In this document: in pieces, positions 16,147 through 24,630 of the stretch
Layout: each line of letters begins with the position of its first letter
Position numbering within the stretch: position 1 is the stretch's first letter
Assembly (NCBI GenBank): GCA_964486145.1
Contig: CAZAMT010000022.1
Coordinates: forward strand, 1 to 28,994
Source of the DNA: CAZAMT01 sp964486145
Lineage (GTDB): Bacteria; Bacteroidota; Bacteroidia; Bacteroidales; JAAAOM01
Length of the DNA stretch: 28,994 nucleotides
Direction of reading: 5' to 3'
The notes under the pieces: generated by a model
Database searches by the model: none
Seen by the model: only the letters and a program-made list of their open reading frames with translations
What the model was told of the DNA's origin: nothing
Translations under genes and position numbers: made by a program

Positions 16147-16229
16147 CACTTTTTTCCATTTTATCGTAAAAAGTTTTATTAAATTTATTTACAGAATAGA
16201 GGAATAAAATTTTGAACTGAATTGAAAAT

Positions 16230-17333
16230 ATGATTCGATCTACCGTTTTACTGTTTGCTTTAAGCATTCTTTATTTGAACAATGTAACCGGAACCACAGA
16301 GAAACAAGAAGAACATCATCACTCAGAGGCCCATGAATCTCAGGATGAAGGAGGTTTTGACCCGGGCCCGTTTATTTTTGATCACATTGCAGATGCTCAT
16401 GAATGGCACATTGCGACATATAAAGGAAAACATATATCCTTACCTTTACCGGTTATTTTAATCAGTGAAAATCAAGGTCTTGTCGTTTTTATGTCTGGTA
16501 AACTGCATCACGGACATGAAAATTATGAGCACAATGGCAGTCAATTTCAACTTCTCACCAAAGGTGAGCAAAAAGGCACCATCGTTGAAATTGATGCGAA
16601 CGGAAACGTATCGGAACCATTTGACATATCAATTACAAAAAACATAGCAGCTCTCATATTTAGTGCAATTCTCATTGTATGGTTGTTTCTAAGCATCGCG
16701 AAAAGGTACAGGCAACGACCAAATAAAGCGCCAAGGGGCATCCAGTCATTTTTTGAACCGATCATTATCTTTATCAGGGACGAGATTGCAAAACCAGCCA
16801 TCGGACATAAATATGAACTTTTCATGCCTTACCTGCTGACCCTGTTTTTCTTTATTTGGATTAACAACATGCTCGGGCTGGTACCAATCATTCCGGGTGG
16901 AGCAAATTTAACAGGAAACATAGCGGTAACCATGGTTTTGGCGTTATTTACGTTTGCATTAACAACCATCAAAGGAACCAAAACATACTGGAAACATATA
17001 TTCAATACCCCCGGTGTACCAACATGGCTTAAAATACCTATTCCGTTGATGCCTTTAATAGAAGTATTCGGGATGTTTACAAAGCCTATTGTTTTAATGA
17101 TTCGTCTGTTTGCAAACATTACCGCCGGACATATCATCGTACTCGGATTTTTAAGTTTAATATTCATTTTTGGAGATATGAAACCTGGATTAGGGTATGC
17201 CGTAGCACCTTTGGCAGTGATATTTAATATATTTATGTCATTTTTGGAATTACTGGTAGCATTTATCCAGGCATATGTTTTTACATTTTTATCAGCACTG
17301 TATTTTGGAATGGCAGTAGAGGAACATCATTAA
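16230..17333 (+). CDS. atpB: F1Fo ATP synthase subunit a
   Basis: This 367-residue subunit forms the proton half-channels against the c-ring. It has a signal-like N-terminus (about 1-22). Next comes a roughly 115-residue periplasmic extension rich in histidine (clusters EEHHHSEAH, HEWH, LHHGHENYEH), and then the membrane helices. The essential channel Arg is R292 in IRLFANITAGH, and the conserved IQAYVFTFLSALYFGMAVEEHH closes the protein. The long N-terminal extension is common in Bacteroidota AtpB and is absent from the E. coli protein. The gene starts 83 bases after the preceding gene. Confidence 0.95.
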   Translation: MIRSTVLLFALSILYLNNVTGTTEKQEEHHHSEAHESQDEGGFDPGPFIFDHIADAHEWHIATYKGKHISLPLPVILISENQGLVVFMSGKLHHGHENYEHNGSQFQLLTKGEQKGTIVEIDANGNVSEPFDISITKNIAALIFSAILIVWLFLSIAKRYRQRPNKAPRGIQSFFEPIIIFIRDEIAKPAIGHKYELFMPYLLTLFFFIWINNMLGLVPIIPGGANLTGNIAVTMVLALFTFALTTIKGTKTYWKHIFNTPGVPTWLKIPIPLMPLIEVFGMFTKPIVLMIRLFANITAGHIIVLGFLSLIFIFGDMKPGLGYAVAPLAVIFNIFMSFLELLVAFIQAYVFTFLSALYFGMAVEEHH

Positions 17334-17354
17334 TAAATTCTAAATTTTAATTTT

Positions 17355-17615
17355 ATGATTTCATTAGCAGTTATTTTGCAGGCAGCATCCTGGGGTGTTG
17401 CCATCTCAAAGGTAGGAGCAGCATTTGGGGCCGCGATCACAGCTTTCGCGGCTGGCATTGGTATAAGCCGGATTGGTTCAGCAGCCATGGAAGCCATTGC
17501 CCGTCAACCGGAAGCAGCAGGTGATATACGTTCGAACATGATCGTATCTGCAGCACTTATCGAAGGTGTGGCTCTTTTTGCAGTCATTATTTGTCTGCTT
17601 GCACTGGTATTGTAG
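17355..17615 (+). CDS. atpE: F1Fo ATP synthase subunit c
   Basis: This is an 86-residue hairpin of two membrane helices joined by the polar loop ARQPEA (49-54), which contacts subunits gamma and epsilon. The ion-carrying carboxylate is E70 in AALIEGVALF. The residues that make a sodium site in Na+-type c subunits (Gln in helix 1, Ser-Thr after the Glu) are not present: Ile stands at the Gln position and Gly-Val follows E70. A proton-driven ring is therefore expected. It lies 21 bases after atpB and is followed by a terminator-like hairpin. Confidence 0.96.
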   Translation: MISLAVILQAASWGVAISKVGAAFGAAITAFAAGIGISRIGSAAMEAIARQPEAAGDIRSNMIVSAALIEGVALFAVIICLLALVL

Positions 17616-17622
17616 TATTATT

Positions 17623-17662
17623 TCCCGAATCTAAGCGGTTGGCTTACATTCGGGATTTTTTT
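17623..17662 (+). terminator. Terminator-like hairpin between atpE and atpF
   Basis: The arm 17623-17636 (TCCCGAATCTAAGC) pairs with 17642-17655 (GCTTACATTCGGGA): 13 base pairs with one C-C mismatch, around a 5-base loop. Seven T residues (17656-17662) follow. The form is that of an intrinsic terminator, 8 bases after the atpE stop and 23 bases before the atpF ATG, inside the operon. Partial termination or 3'-end protection of the atpE message could raise c relative to b. Confidence 0.75.
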
Positions 17663-17684
17663 CAACTCTTAAAAATTTGAAATT

Positions 17685-18179
17685 ATGGGTTTAATTCAAC
17701 CTGATCTTGGCACTGTTATTTGGATGTTGGTGGTTTTCGGAATTGTGTTTTATATACTGGCAAAATTTGCCTGGAAACCTATCATGGGAGCTCTGAAGCA
17801 ACGTGACCTTTCCATTGAAAATGCATTGAAGTCTGCTGAAAATGCTCGGAAAGACATTGAAAAAATAAAGGCCGATAATGAAAAAATCATAGCAAAAGGC
17901 CGGGAGGAAAGGGATCAAATGATGATGGAAGCCCGGGATATCAAAGATAAATTGATTGCCGAAGCAAAAAATCAGGCAAACGAGGAAGCCGAAAAACTGA
18001 TCCGATCAGCAAAACAAGCCATAGAAAACGAAAAAGCAACCGTGCTAACCGATATTCGTAAACAAGTGGCTGCATTTTCCCTTGAAATTGCTGAAAAAAT
18101 CATCCGCCAAAAGCTGAGCGATGATAAAGAACAACAGAAATTGATTGATGAACTGGTAAAAGAATTAAAATTAAATTAG
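17685..18179 (+). CDS. atpF: F1Fo ATP synthase subunit b
   Basis: This is a 164-residue peripheral stalk subunit. It has one N-terminal membrane helix (about 9-28) with the conserved FAWKPIMGALKQR right after it, then a long charged coiled coil to the C-terminus. Length and pattern are standard. It begins 69 bases after atpE and ends 3 bases before atpH. Only one b-type gene is present, so the stalk is expected to be a homodimer. Confidence 0.95.
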   Translation: MGLIQPDLGTVIWMLVVFGIVFYILAKFAWKPIMGALKQRDLSIENALKSAENARKDIEKIKADNEKIIAKGREERDQMMMEARDIKDKLIAEAKNQANEEAEKLIRSAKQAIENEKATVLTDIRKQVAAFSLEIAEKIIRQKLSDDKEQQKLIDELVKELKLN

Positions 18180-18182
18180 AAT

Positions 18183-18719
18183 ATGAATTATAGCGCAATA
18201 TCAGTTCGGTATTCAAAAGCCCTTTACCAACTGGCCCGCGAGAAAAATATTATTGATGATGTTTATTCTGATATTTTAACAATTCAAAAATTAATCAACG
18301 AAATACAAGATTTTCAGTACATTATTGAAAATCCTGTTATCCCGACTCAAACAAAAATCAACATTGCTGATAAGATTTTCAAAAATCAGTTTCATGAGGT
18401 AACTTATAATTTCATAGTCCTTATTTTCCGAAATAAACGGGATAAACACCTTCCTTTGATATTGCGAAATTTCGTTGAAACTTATAAATCAGAAAAAGGA
18501 ATAAAAACCCTGGTATTAAAAACTGCTGTTAAAATTGATGAAAAACTGAAAGAAAAATTCAGTCAATTGATAGAAACCGCGTTTCATGTTAAGCCTGAAT
18601 TTAAAGAAATTGTTGATGAAGACATCATCGGTGGATTTATTTTACGCGTGGATGACAGGCAAATTGACAGCAGTATTGCCACCCGGTTAAAAATGTTTAA
18701 AAAAGAATTAATTAGGTAA
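18183..18719 (+). CDS. atpH: F1Fo ATP synthase subunit delta
   Basis: This 178-residue delta/OSCP subunit links the peripheral stalk to the top of F1. ISVRYSKALYQLAREK (6-21) is the characteristic N-terminal helix, and the C-terminal VDEDIIGGFILRVDDRQIDSS is the other conserved block. It is cytoplasmic, at the membrane. It starts 3 bases after atpF, with 14 bases to atpA. Confidence 0.95.
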   Translation: MNYSAISVRYSKALYQLAREKNIIDDVYSDILTIQKLINEIQDFQYIIENPVIPTQTKINIADKIFKNQFHEVTYNFIVLIFRNKRDKHLPLILRNFVETYKSEKGIKTLVLKTAVKIDEKLKEKFSQLIETAFHVKPEFKEIVDEDIIGGFILRVDDRQIDSSIATRLKMFKKELIR

Positions 18720-18733
18720 AAAATAATACTAAA

Positions 18734-20314
18734 ATGGCAGGAATCAAAGCATCAGAAGTTTCTGATATCCTTAAAAAACAAATTGAAGGAGTTAAAACCG
18801 AAACTGAACTGGAAGAGATTGGTACCGTTCTCCAGGTGGGAGATGGAATTGCACGTATTTACGGTTTGTCAAACGTACAGGCAAATGAACTGATTGAGTT
18901 TGAAAACGGCGACATGGGCATTGTCTTAAACCTTGAAGAAGATAATGTTGGTGCTGTAATACTTGGATATTCCGAAGGAATTAAAGAAGGAAATATTGTG
19001 AAGCGGACCAAACGGATTGCTTCTCTAAGCGTTGGTGAGGGTTTGCTTGGCAGAATCATCAATACACTGGGAGAGCCCATTGACGGGAAAGGTCCCGTTC
19101 AGGGTGAATTATTTGAAATGCCATTGGAACGTAAGGCTCCCGGAGTAATTTACCGACAGCCGGTAAACGAGCCTCTTCAAACGGGTATAAAAGCCATTGA
19201 TTCCATGATACCCATTGGACGTGGACAACGAGAATTGATAATTGGAGACAGGCAGACCGGTAAAACGGCCATCGCCATTGACACCATCCTTAATCAGAAA
19301 GAATTTTACGATCGGGGAGAACCCGTGTTTTGTGTCTATGTTGCCATTGGACAAAAAGGTTCAACAGTTGCCAACATTGCAAAATCTCTTGAAAAGCATG
19401 GTGCAATGGAATATACGGTGATCGTTTCGGCATCGGCATCGGATCCTGCTGCCATGCAATTTTATGCGCCTTTTGCCGGAGCATCCATTGGTGAATTTTT
19501 CCGTGACACCGGAAGACCTGCCCTTATCATATATGATGATCTATCAAAACAAGCGGTTTCCTATCGTGAAGTTTCATTGCTGTTGAGGCGTCCACCCGGA
19601 CGTGAAGCTTATCCAGGTGATGTATTTTACCTGCACTCACGCTTGCTTGAAAGAGCAGCAAAAATTATTAATTCTGATGATATTGCCAGGCAAATGAACG
19701 ATCTGCCGGAAACCATCAGGCATTTGGTTAAAGGAGGCGGATCATTGACTGCCCTTCCAATCATTGAAACCCAGGCAGGTGATGTATCTGCATACATTCC
19801 AACAAATGTAATTTCAATCACCGATGGCCAGATTTTCTTAGAATCCAACCTGTTTAACTCCGGAATTCGTCCGGCGATCAACGTGGGTATATCCGTTTCA
19901 AGGGTAGGTGGTAACGCGCAAATAAAATCCATGAAAAAAGTAGCTGGTACACTCAAACTCGACCAGGCCCAGTACCGGGAACTGGAAGCCTTCTCAAAAT
20001 TCGGTTCCGATTTGGATGCTGCAACACTTGCTGTTCTGGATAAAGGATCGAAAAACGTTGAAATACTGAAACAAGGGCAATATAGCCCTGTGCCTGTGGA
20101 AGAGCAGGTTGCCATTATTTATTGTGGCTCTAAAGGATTGCTTAAAAATATCCCCATAGAAAAAGTAAAAGATTTTGAAAGTGATTTTCTGGATATCATG
20201 AAAACCCAGCATTCGGATACACTTAAAGAACTTCAGAAAGGTGTAATCTCTGATGAGCTAACAAAAGTGATGGAAAAAGTTGCGGCTGAAGTTTCAACAA
20301 AATACAAAAAATAA
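18734..20314 (+). CDS. atpA: F1Fo ATP synthase subunit alpha
   Basis: This is a 526-residue, full-length alpha subunit of the F1 hexamer carrying the non-catalytic nucleotide site. Walker A is GDRQTGKT (171-178), the Walker B region is PALIIYDDLSKQAVSYREVS (262-281), and the arginine that completes the beta active site is R390 in GISVSRVGG. The N-terminus contains the usual stalk-binding region. The partner beta gene is not in this window. Confidence 0.98.
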   Translation: MAGIKASEVSDILKKQIEGVKTETELEEIGTVLQVGDGIARIYGLSNVQANELIEFENGDMGIVLNLEEDNVGAVILGYSEGIKEGNIVKRTKRIASLSVGEGLLGRIINTLGEPIDGKGPVQGELFEMPLERKAPGVIYRQPVNEPLQTGIKAIDSMIPIGRGQRELIIGDRQTGKTAIAIDTILNQKEFYDRGEPVFCVYVAIGQKGSTVANIAKSLEKHGAMEYTVIVSASASDPAAMQFYAPFAGASIGEFFRDTGRPALIIYDDLSKQAVSYREVSLLLRRPPGREAYPGDVFYLHSRLLERAAKIINSDDIARQMNDLPETIRHLVKGGGSLTALPIIETQAGDVSAYIPTNVISITDGQIFLESNLFNSGIRPAINVGISVSRVGGNAQIKSMKKVAGTLKLDQAQYRELEAFSKFGSDLDAATLAVLDKGSKNVEILKQGQYSPVPVEEQVAIIYCGSKGLLKNIPIEKVKDFESDFLDIMKTQHSDTLKELQKGVISDELTKVMEKVAAEVSTKYKK

Positions 20315-20352
20315 AACCTGCTTTGGTCATCGGGTAAAATCAATTTGAAAGC

Positions 20353-21243
20353 ATGGCAAATTTAAAAGAAATCAGGGTACGAATTAATTCAGTTAAGTCT
20401 ACAAGGCAAATCACAAGTGCTATGAAAATGGTTTCTGCTGCAAAATTACGAAAAGCACAGGATGCCATCACTCAAATGCGCCCGTATGCCGAAAAACTGC
20501 ACGAAATATTGTTAAATATTAGTGCTTCACTGGAAGATGAAACCGAAAATGTATATGGTGATGTACGGGAACCCGAAAAAGTATTGCTGATAGTCATCAC
20601 TTCGAACAAAGGAATGTGCGGTGCTTTTAACTCAAATGTTATTAAGCAAACCATTGAAGTTACCAAAGGTATGTACAGAGAACAAAACAATGAAGGTCAA
20701 CTGGACATCATCGGGATTGGAAGAAAGGGAACAGACTTTCTTACAAAACATGGATACAACGTCATCCATAATTACAATGACATTTTTGATGAATTAACAT
20801 ATGACAATGTACTTCCCATTGTGGAAGAAATGATGAAAAATTTTGTTGACGGGAAGTATGATAAAATCGATTTGATTTACAATCAGTTTAAAAATGCTGC
20901 CATTCAGTTCCTGCAGGTGGAAAATTTTTTACCGGTGAATGTGCAGACAGATGAGCCGGAATACATGGAACCGGTTCCTTCAAACTATATTTTTGAACCA
21001 TCCAAGGAATTTATTATCAATGAATTAATACCCAAGTCTTTAAAAATTCAATTTTACAAAGCTTTGCTTGATTCACATGCATCGGAACATGGCGCTCGAA
21101 TGACGGCCATGCACCAGGCTACTGATAATGCTACCGAGTTGTTGAAACAACTTTCATTAACCTATAACAAAGCACGTCAGGCAAATATTACAAATGAAAT
21201 ACTTGAGATTGTTAGTGGAGCAGAAGCGTTAAAAAAACGCTAA
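20353..21243 (+). CDS. atpG: F1Fo ATP synthase subunit gamma
   Basis: This 296-residue central-stalk subunit turns inside the alpha-beta hexamer. The N-terminal helix MANLKEIRVRINSVKSTRQI (1-20) is followed by TSAMKMVSAAKLRKA, and the C-terminal RQANITNEILEIVSGAEAL is the second helix of the coiled coil. It is the last gene of the atp operon here. atpD and atpC do not follow; instead a histidine kinase gene converges, with 3 bases between the two stop codons. Confidence 0.97.
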   Translation: MANLKEIRVRINSVKSTRQITSAMKMVSAAKLRKAQDAITQMRPYAEKLHEILLNISASLEDETENVYGDVREPEKVLLIVITSNKGMCGAFNSNVIKQTIEVTKGMYREQNNEGQLDIIGIGRKGTDFLTKHGYNVIHNYNDIFDELTYDNVLPIVEEMMKNFVDGKYDKIDLIYNQFKNAAIQFLQVENFLPVNVQTDEPEYMEPVPSNYIFEPSKEFIINELIPKSLKIQFYKALLDSHASEHGARMTAMHQATDNATELLKQLSLTYNKARQANITNEILEIVSGAEALKKR

Positions 21244-21246
21244 AAT

Positions 21247-23181
21247 TCAAGCAACCGGAATAGAAAATGAGAATCTGCTGCCCTGACCGGGGGTACTTTC
21301 AACCCAGATTTTACCCTGGTTTTTTTCCACAAATTCTTTGCATAACAGCAGACCCAGTCCTGTCCCCTCTTCACCATTTGTACCCTTCGTGGTGAAGTTA
21401 TGGTTTGTTTTGAAAAGTTTTTTGGTATCAGCGGGTGCAATGCCAATGCCTTCATCAATAACCGATACACTTACCCAATCACTATTATAGAATCCCGCTT
21501 CGAGGAATACATCTTTTCCGTTCGGTGTAAACTTTATGGCATTGTTTATCAGATTTCGCAGAACTGTATTTATCATATCCTCATCAATATAGACCAAAAA
21601 ATTATCTTTGATTTTGGAGTATAAATGTATTGATTTTGCTTCTGCATTGCTGTGGCAAACGGAGATATTATGTTCAACCAAGTGCGTAATAGAAATTATA
21701 TCCGGTGAATATTTTAAGGTACCACTTTGCGCTTTTGTCCAGGTTAGAAGGTTTTCAAGCAATTTGAAACCATTGAATGAAGCATCATGGATTATTTCCG
21801 TGTACTTTGTTGAATTTTCTATATCCTTTTCTTTTAACTTCTTTAATATTAAGTTGGAAAATCCCATAATACTGCCAAACGGATTTTTCAGATCATGTGC
21901 AATAATTGAAAACATTTTGTCTTTGGTAGCATTTAAATGTCTCAATTGGCTCTCAGACTGACGCAACCGTTTTTCTGCAAGTTTTTCGGAAGTAATGTCC
22001 CTGAAAATAATAAAGGATCCTTTGAAACTGGATTTTTCCTGATATGGTGTTGCCGAAACAATCACATGCCTTTTTTGGCCGTTTTTAAGCCTTATTTGAA
22101 GATGAAACGATCCGGACAATCCTGTACGGCGTTTTTCGTTTTCAATTTCCATTTTAGCCTTGTTTGAAGGGCTTAAAAAATCATTCATGGATTGTCCAAT
22201 GAGTTCATCAGAATTGCAATGGAATAATTCCCCGCAAGCTTTGTTCGCAAAAGTAAACCTGTTATATTCATCAATAATTCCCAAGCCTGCATTCTGGTTT
22301 TCAATTAATGTACGAAACCGATTACCCTTATCATCATTGACGCGTTTCGTGGATGCACCTGTTTGTTTATCATGGTATATGCATAAAATTGCAACCATTT
22401 GTCCTTCTTTGCCAATCAATGGAATTTCTTTCTTAGTTTGCATCGACAAACTACCGGTTAAGTGTAATAAATCATCCCGTACAGATTTTTCTTTCACATT
22501 TTCAGCCTGAGCTTTGTGATAACAAATTTTCTCCAATTCCTTTTCGGATTTTCCGATAATTTCGGAAAGAGAGCATATGTTTAAGGCCTGCATCATGGAT
22601 TGATTCACATGTATAATTCTATTGTGCATGTCCTTCACCAGGATAAAATCTCCCGGTTCTGCCTGCAACTGTTGATTCCTGTCAGGAATTAGTTTTTCTG
22701 ATGTTTGTGCTGATACGTCCTTCAAGACCAACGTAATAAATCTTTTGTCATCCGAATCGATAAAAGGATTTAAACTGATTTCCACCTTTTTGCCGACAAA
22801 TTTATATGACCCGTAAACTTCCTTTTTTACCGGTTCTCCTGTTTGAAACGAATTTTTAATTAATTCAATAACCTCCTGGTTTATAAAAGGAAATGAGGTG
22901 TCGAGATGTTTTCCTGCGGCTTGTTCGGGGTAATTATGATTGTATAAAAACTTTTGACATGTTTGGTTCAGGTAGACAATAACGAATGTGGAATCAATAA
23001 CGAAAATTGGTAAGTCGGAAAGAGAATTTAACATACCATCAAAAAACGAAAAGGCAGAAATGCCTCCTGGTTTTATTCCCGGAGGAGGCCGGTATGCATC
23101 TCTTAACCCTAAGGTAAAATTGTTGTTTTTATGACTTCCTGGCTTACGGTATTTTTTTCTTTGCTGTGATATGTGCTTCAT
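21247..23181 (-). CDS. Soluble PAS-PAS-PAS sensor histidine kinase
   Basis: This 644-residue kinase has no membrane helix. A basic, Pro/Gly-rich N-terminus (1-42) precedes three PAS-like domains (about 45-160, 165-275 and 283-400, the last ending in FIIFRDITSEKLAEKRLRQ). Then come a HisKA dimerisation domain with phospho-acceptor H429 in SIIAHDLKNP and a complete ATPase domain: N-box LRNLINNAIKFTP (541-553), DEGIG (576-580) and EGTGLGL (605-611). The protein ends in SIPVA. It probably senses a cytoplasmic ligand, redox state or light-independent cofactor; the sequence does not show which. No response regulator gene is adjacent, so it is an orphan. The start at 23181 has a strong Shine-Dalgarno. 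Confidence 0.93.
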   Translation of the reverse strand: MKHISQQRKKYRKPGSHKNNNFTLGLRDAYRPPPGIKPGGISAFSFFDGMLNSLSDLPIFVIDSTFVIVYLNQTCQKFLYNHNYPEQAAGKHLDTSFPFINQEVIELIKNSFQTGEPVKKEVYGSYKFVGKKVEISLNPFIDSDDKRFITLVLKDVSAQTSEKLIPDRNQQLQAEPGDFILVKDMHNRIIHVNQSMMQALNICSLSEIIGKSEKELEKICYHKAQAENVKEKSVRDDLLHLTGSLSMQTKKEIPLIGKEGQMVAILCIYHDKQTGASTKRVNDDKGNRFRTLIENQNAGLGIIDEYNRFTFANKACGELFHCNSDELIGQSMNDFLSPSNKAKMEIENEKRRTGLSGSFHLQIRLKNGQKRHVIVSATPYQEKSSFKGSFIIFRDITSEKLAEKRLRQSESQLRHLNATKDKMFSIIAHDLKNPFGSIMGFSNLILKKLKEKDIENSTKYTEIIHDASFNGFKLLENLLTWTKAQSGTLKYSPDIISITHLVEHNISVCHSNAEAKSIHLYSKIKDNFLVYIDEDMINTVLRNLINNAIKFTPNGKDVFLEAGFYNSDWVSVSVIDEGIGIAPADTKKLFKTNHNFTTKGTNGEEGTGLGLLLCKEFVEKNQGKIWVESTPGQGSRFSFSIPVA

Positions 23182-23183
23182 AT

Positions 23184-23191
23184 CTCCTCCC
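23184..23191 (-). promoter_or_regulatory. Strong Shine-Dalgarno before the histidine kinase
   Basis: On the minus strand GGGAGGAG lies 2 bases before the ATG at 23181. Such a strong site is unusual among the genes of this window, most of which lack a clear Shine-Dalgarno. It fixes the start codon. Confidence 0.6.
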
Positions 23192-23297
23192 TTCCTCTTT
23201 AAAAACGATCACCTTCTTTCAAAGTTGTTTATTCAAACACAAAAAGAGTGCCAGCAAATCGTTAAATATCCTTATCGCCTGTATATCAGCACAAAAC

Positions 23298-23334
23298 CCA
23301 TCGATGATATTCCTCATCAATGGTTAACGTTACC
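23298..23334. promoter_or_regulatory. Imperfect palindromes in the kinase-barrel intergenic region
   Basis: CCATCGATGA (23298-23307) and TCATCAATGG (23314-23323) form an inverted repeat with one mismatch and a 6-base centre. It adjoins GGTTAACGTTACC (23322-23334), which contains the palindrome TAACGTTA. The site sits after the beta-barrel gene and about 120 bases before the histidine kinase. It could be an operator for the kinase gene or, read on the minus strand where GGGTTTTG follows, a weak terminator of the transport operon. Confidence 0.35.
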
Positions 23335-23367
23335 GTATAAAAAACCTATTTAAAAATCCATCGCGTA

Positions 23368-24570
23368 TTAAAAATTGTATTTAACCCTGAAATAACCAAA
23401 ATGAAATGCTTTCTTTTCTTCTTCCCGGGTTAAAGGATTAGGAAATTCACCGAAAAATGTCTGCCAAATGACCGAAAGTGTCAAATTATTTGAAGCTGAA
23501 TAATCGATGGATGGGCCGAAAAACGCTGCATTCATTTTGGGATAATAAATGAATGACAACCCGGAGTTCCACAGCGGAGTAACGGGATATGAACCATTTG
23601 CCAGTATGGTATATTCGGTAAATGATAACATTTTTGGAGTAAGTGGTTGACTTAATACCTGCAGAAAGTTTAAGTTTCCGTCATTTTTCAACTGATTATA
23701 TAAACCTTCCAACTGCACGTACAACGAATTTTTAAACATATAATCAAAGGAAACGGATGTTAGAAATGTTCCGGCGGTATCTCCAAAATTTATTTTTGGA
23801 TGGAAATAGGATGCCTCACCCCGAAAACCTGCTCCTTTAATGTTACCTGACCAACCAAACCCTGCTACATAATCCCTCTGAGATAAGATCCCTCCAAGTA
23901 CCTGAAAATCATATCCCCATTTATTAAAACGGTATAAACCGGCTGCTGTAACACGGTTAGCACTATCAATACTCACCGCTGCTTCTGCAGTAGAGGCAAA
24001 ATTCGGGTAATAACTCAGTCGCAGAGCATCGGTTCCCGGTCGCTCAGGATAATCAACCTCAAAAAATGAATATGTGTTAAAAATATCATTGGGATTAAAT
24101 GCATAGGTTTGAGACCAGTTAATGCGTTGCCGACCTGCTGTGACTTCAAAATTGCCTAACGAATACTGCAACCACATTCGATCTATGGCCATATTGAGGA
24201 TAAAATTATCTTCATTGATAACATTTGTATTTAAATCTATCCATCCGTTGTCCATATCAAGCTTCCTGTCATAACCTTCAATATCACGGATATAATCACC
24301 GTAAAAAAACTGGTTCCGAAGTTGAACAGAACCTTTCATACCTTTCAACGGATAAACATATAAATTCAACCTGTTGTGTAAATAATTATTTGTAATCCAG
24401 TTGGATTCCGTATTATTCATGTCCATAAGAAACCTGTAATCCTCCGGTATTCTTGATGCAGAAATCATGTTTCCGATATACCCGCTAAATCCAATTTTAT
24501 TTGATTCGGATTGCGCAAATATGGAGATACCGGGAATTAACAAGATTATAATGATGGTTATATTTCGCAT
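23368..24570 (-). CDS. Outer-membrane beta-barrel protein (DUF1302/porin-like)
   Basis: This 400-residue protein has a signal peptide (MRNI, a run of Ile/Leu, ending SIFAQ, cleaved about residue 20). The mature protein consists of alternating amphipathic strands and ends in an aromatic residue (RVKYNF), as outer-membrane barrels do. GRQRINWSQTYAFNPNDIFN, followed by FFEVDYPERPGTDALRLSYYP, resembles the DUF1302-type barrels in which a 'GRQ.i.W' strand precedes a 'FNP.D' turn. It is the last gene of the operon, 60 bases after the ATPase gene. It is likely the outer-membrane end of the transport pathway; the cargo is unknown. Confidence 0.85.
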   Translation of the reverse strand: MRNITIIIILLIPGISIFAQSESNKIGFSGYIGNMISASRIPEDYRFLMDMNNTESNWITNNYLHNRLNLYVYPLKGMKGSVQLRNQFFYGDYIRDIEGYDRKLDMDNGWIDLNTNVINEDNFILNMAIDRMWLQYSLGNFEVTAGRQRINWSQTYAFNPNDIFNTYSFFEVDYPERPGTDALRLSYYPNFASTAEAAVSIDSANRVTAAGLYRFNKWGYDFQVLGGILSQRDYVAGFGWSGNIKGAGFRGEASYFHPKINFGDTAGTFLTSVSFDYMFKNSLYVQLEGLYNQLKNDGNLNFLQVLSQPLTPKMLSFTEYTILANGSYPVTPLWNSGLSFIYYPKMNAAFFGPSIDYSASNNLTLSVIWQTFFGEFPNPLTREEEKKAFHFGYFRVKYNF

Positions 24571-24630
24571 GTTGGTAAATTTTGTAACCGGTTTATATAA
24601 TTAAATAGAAAGGTGAATCAATTCGCGGAG

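Noticed and set aside
16148..16177. Hairpin ACTTTTT/AAAAAGT followed by TTTT before atpB, as a terminator or attenuator
   Set aside because: The stem is weak, nearly all A-T with a 13-base loop, and could arise by chance in AT-rich spacer.
17355..17615. Sodium-type c ring
   Set aside because: The Gln in helix 1 and the Ser-Thr after the carboxylate that coordinate Na+ are missing; Gly-Val follows E70.
19627..20115. 162-codon open frame antisense to atpA
   Set aside because: Low-complexity Ser/Ala-rich translation typical of a shadow of a conserved gene; no signals for expression.
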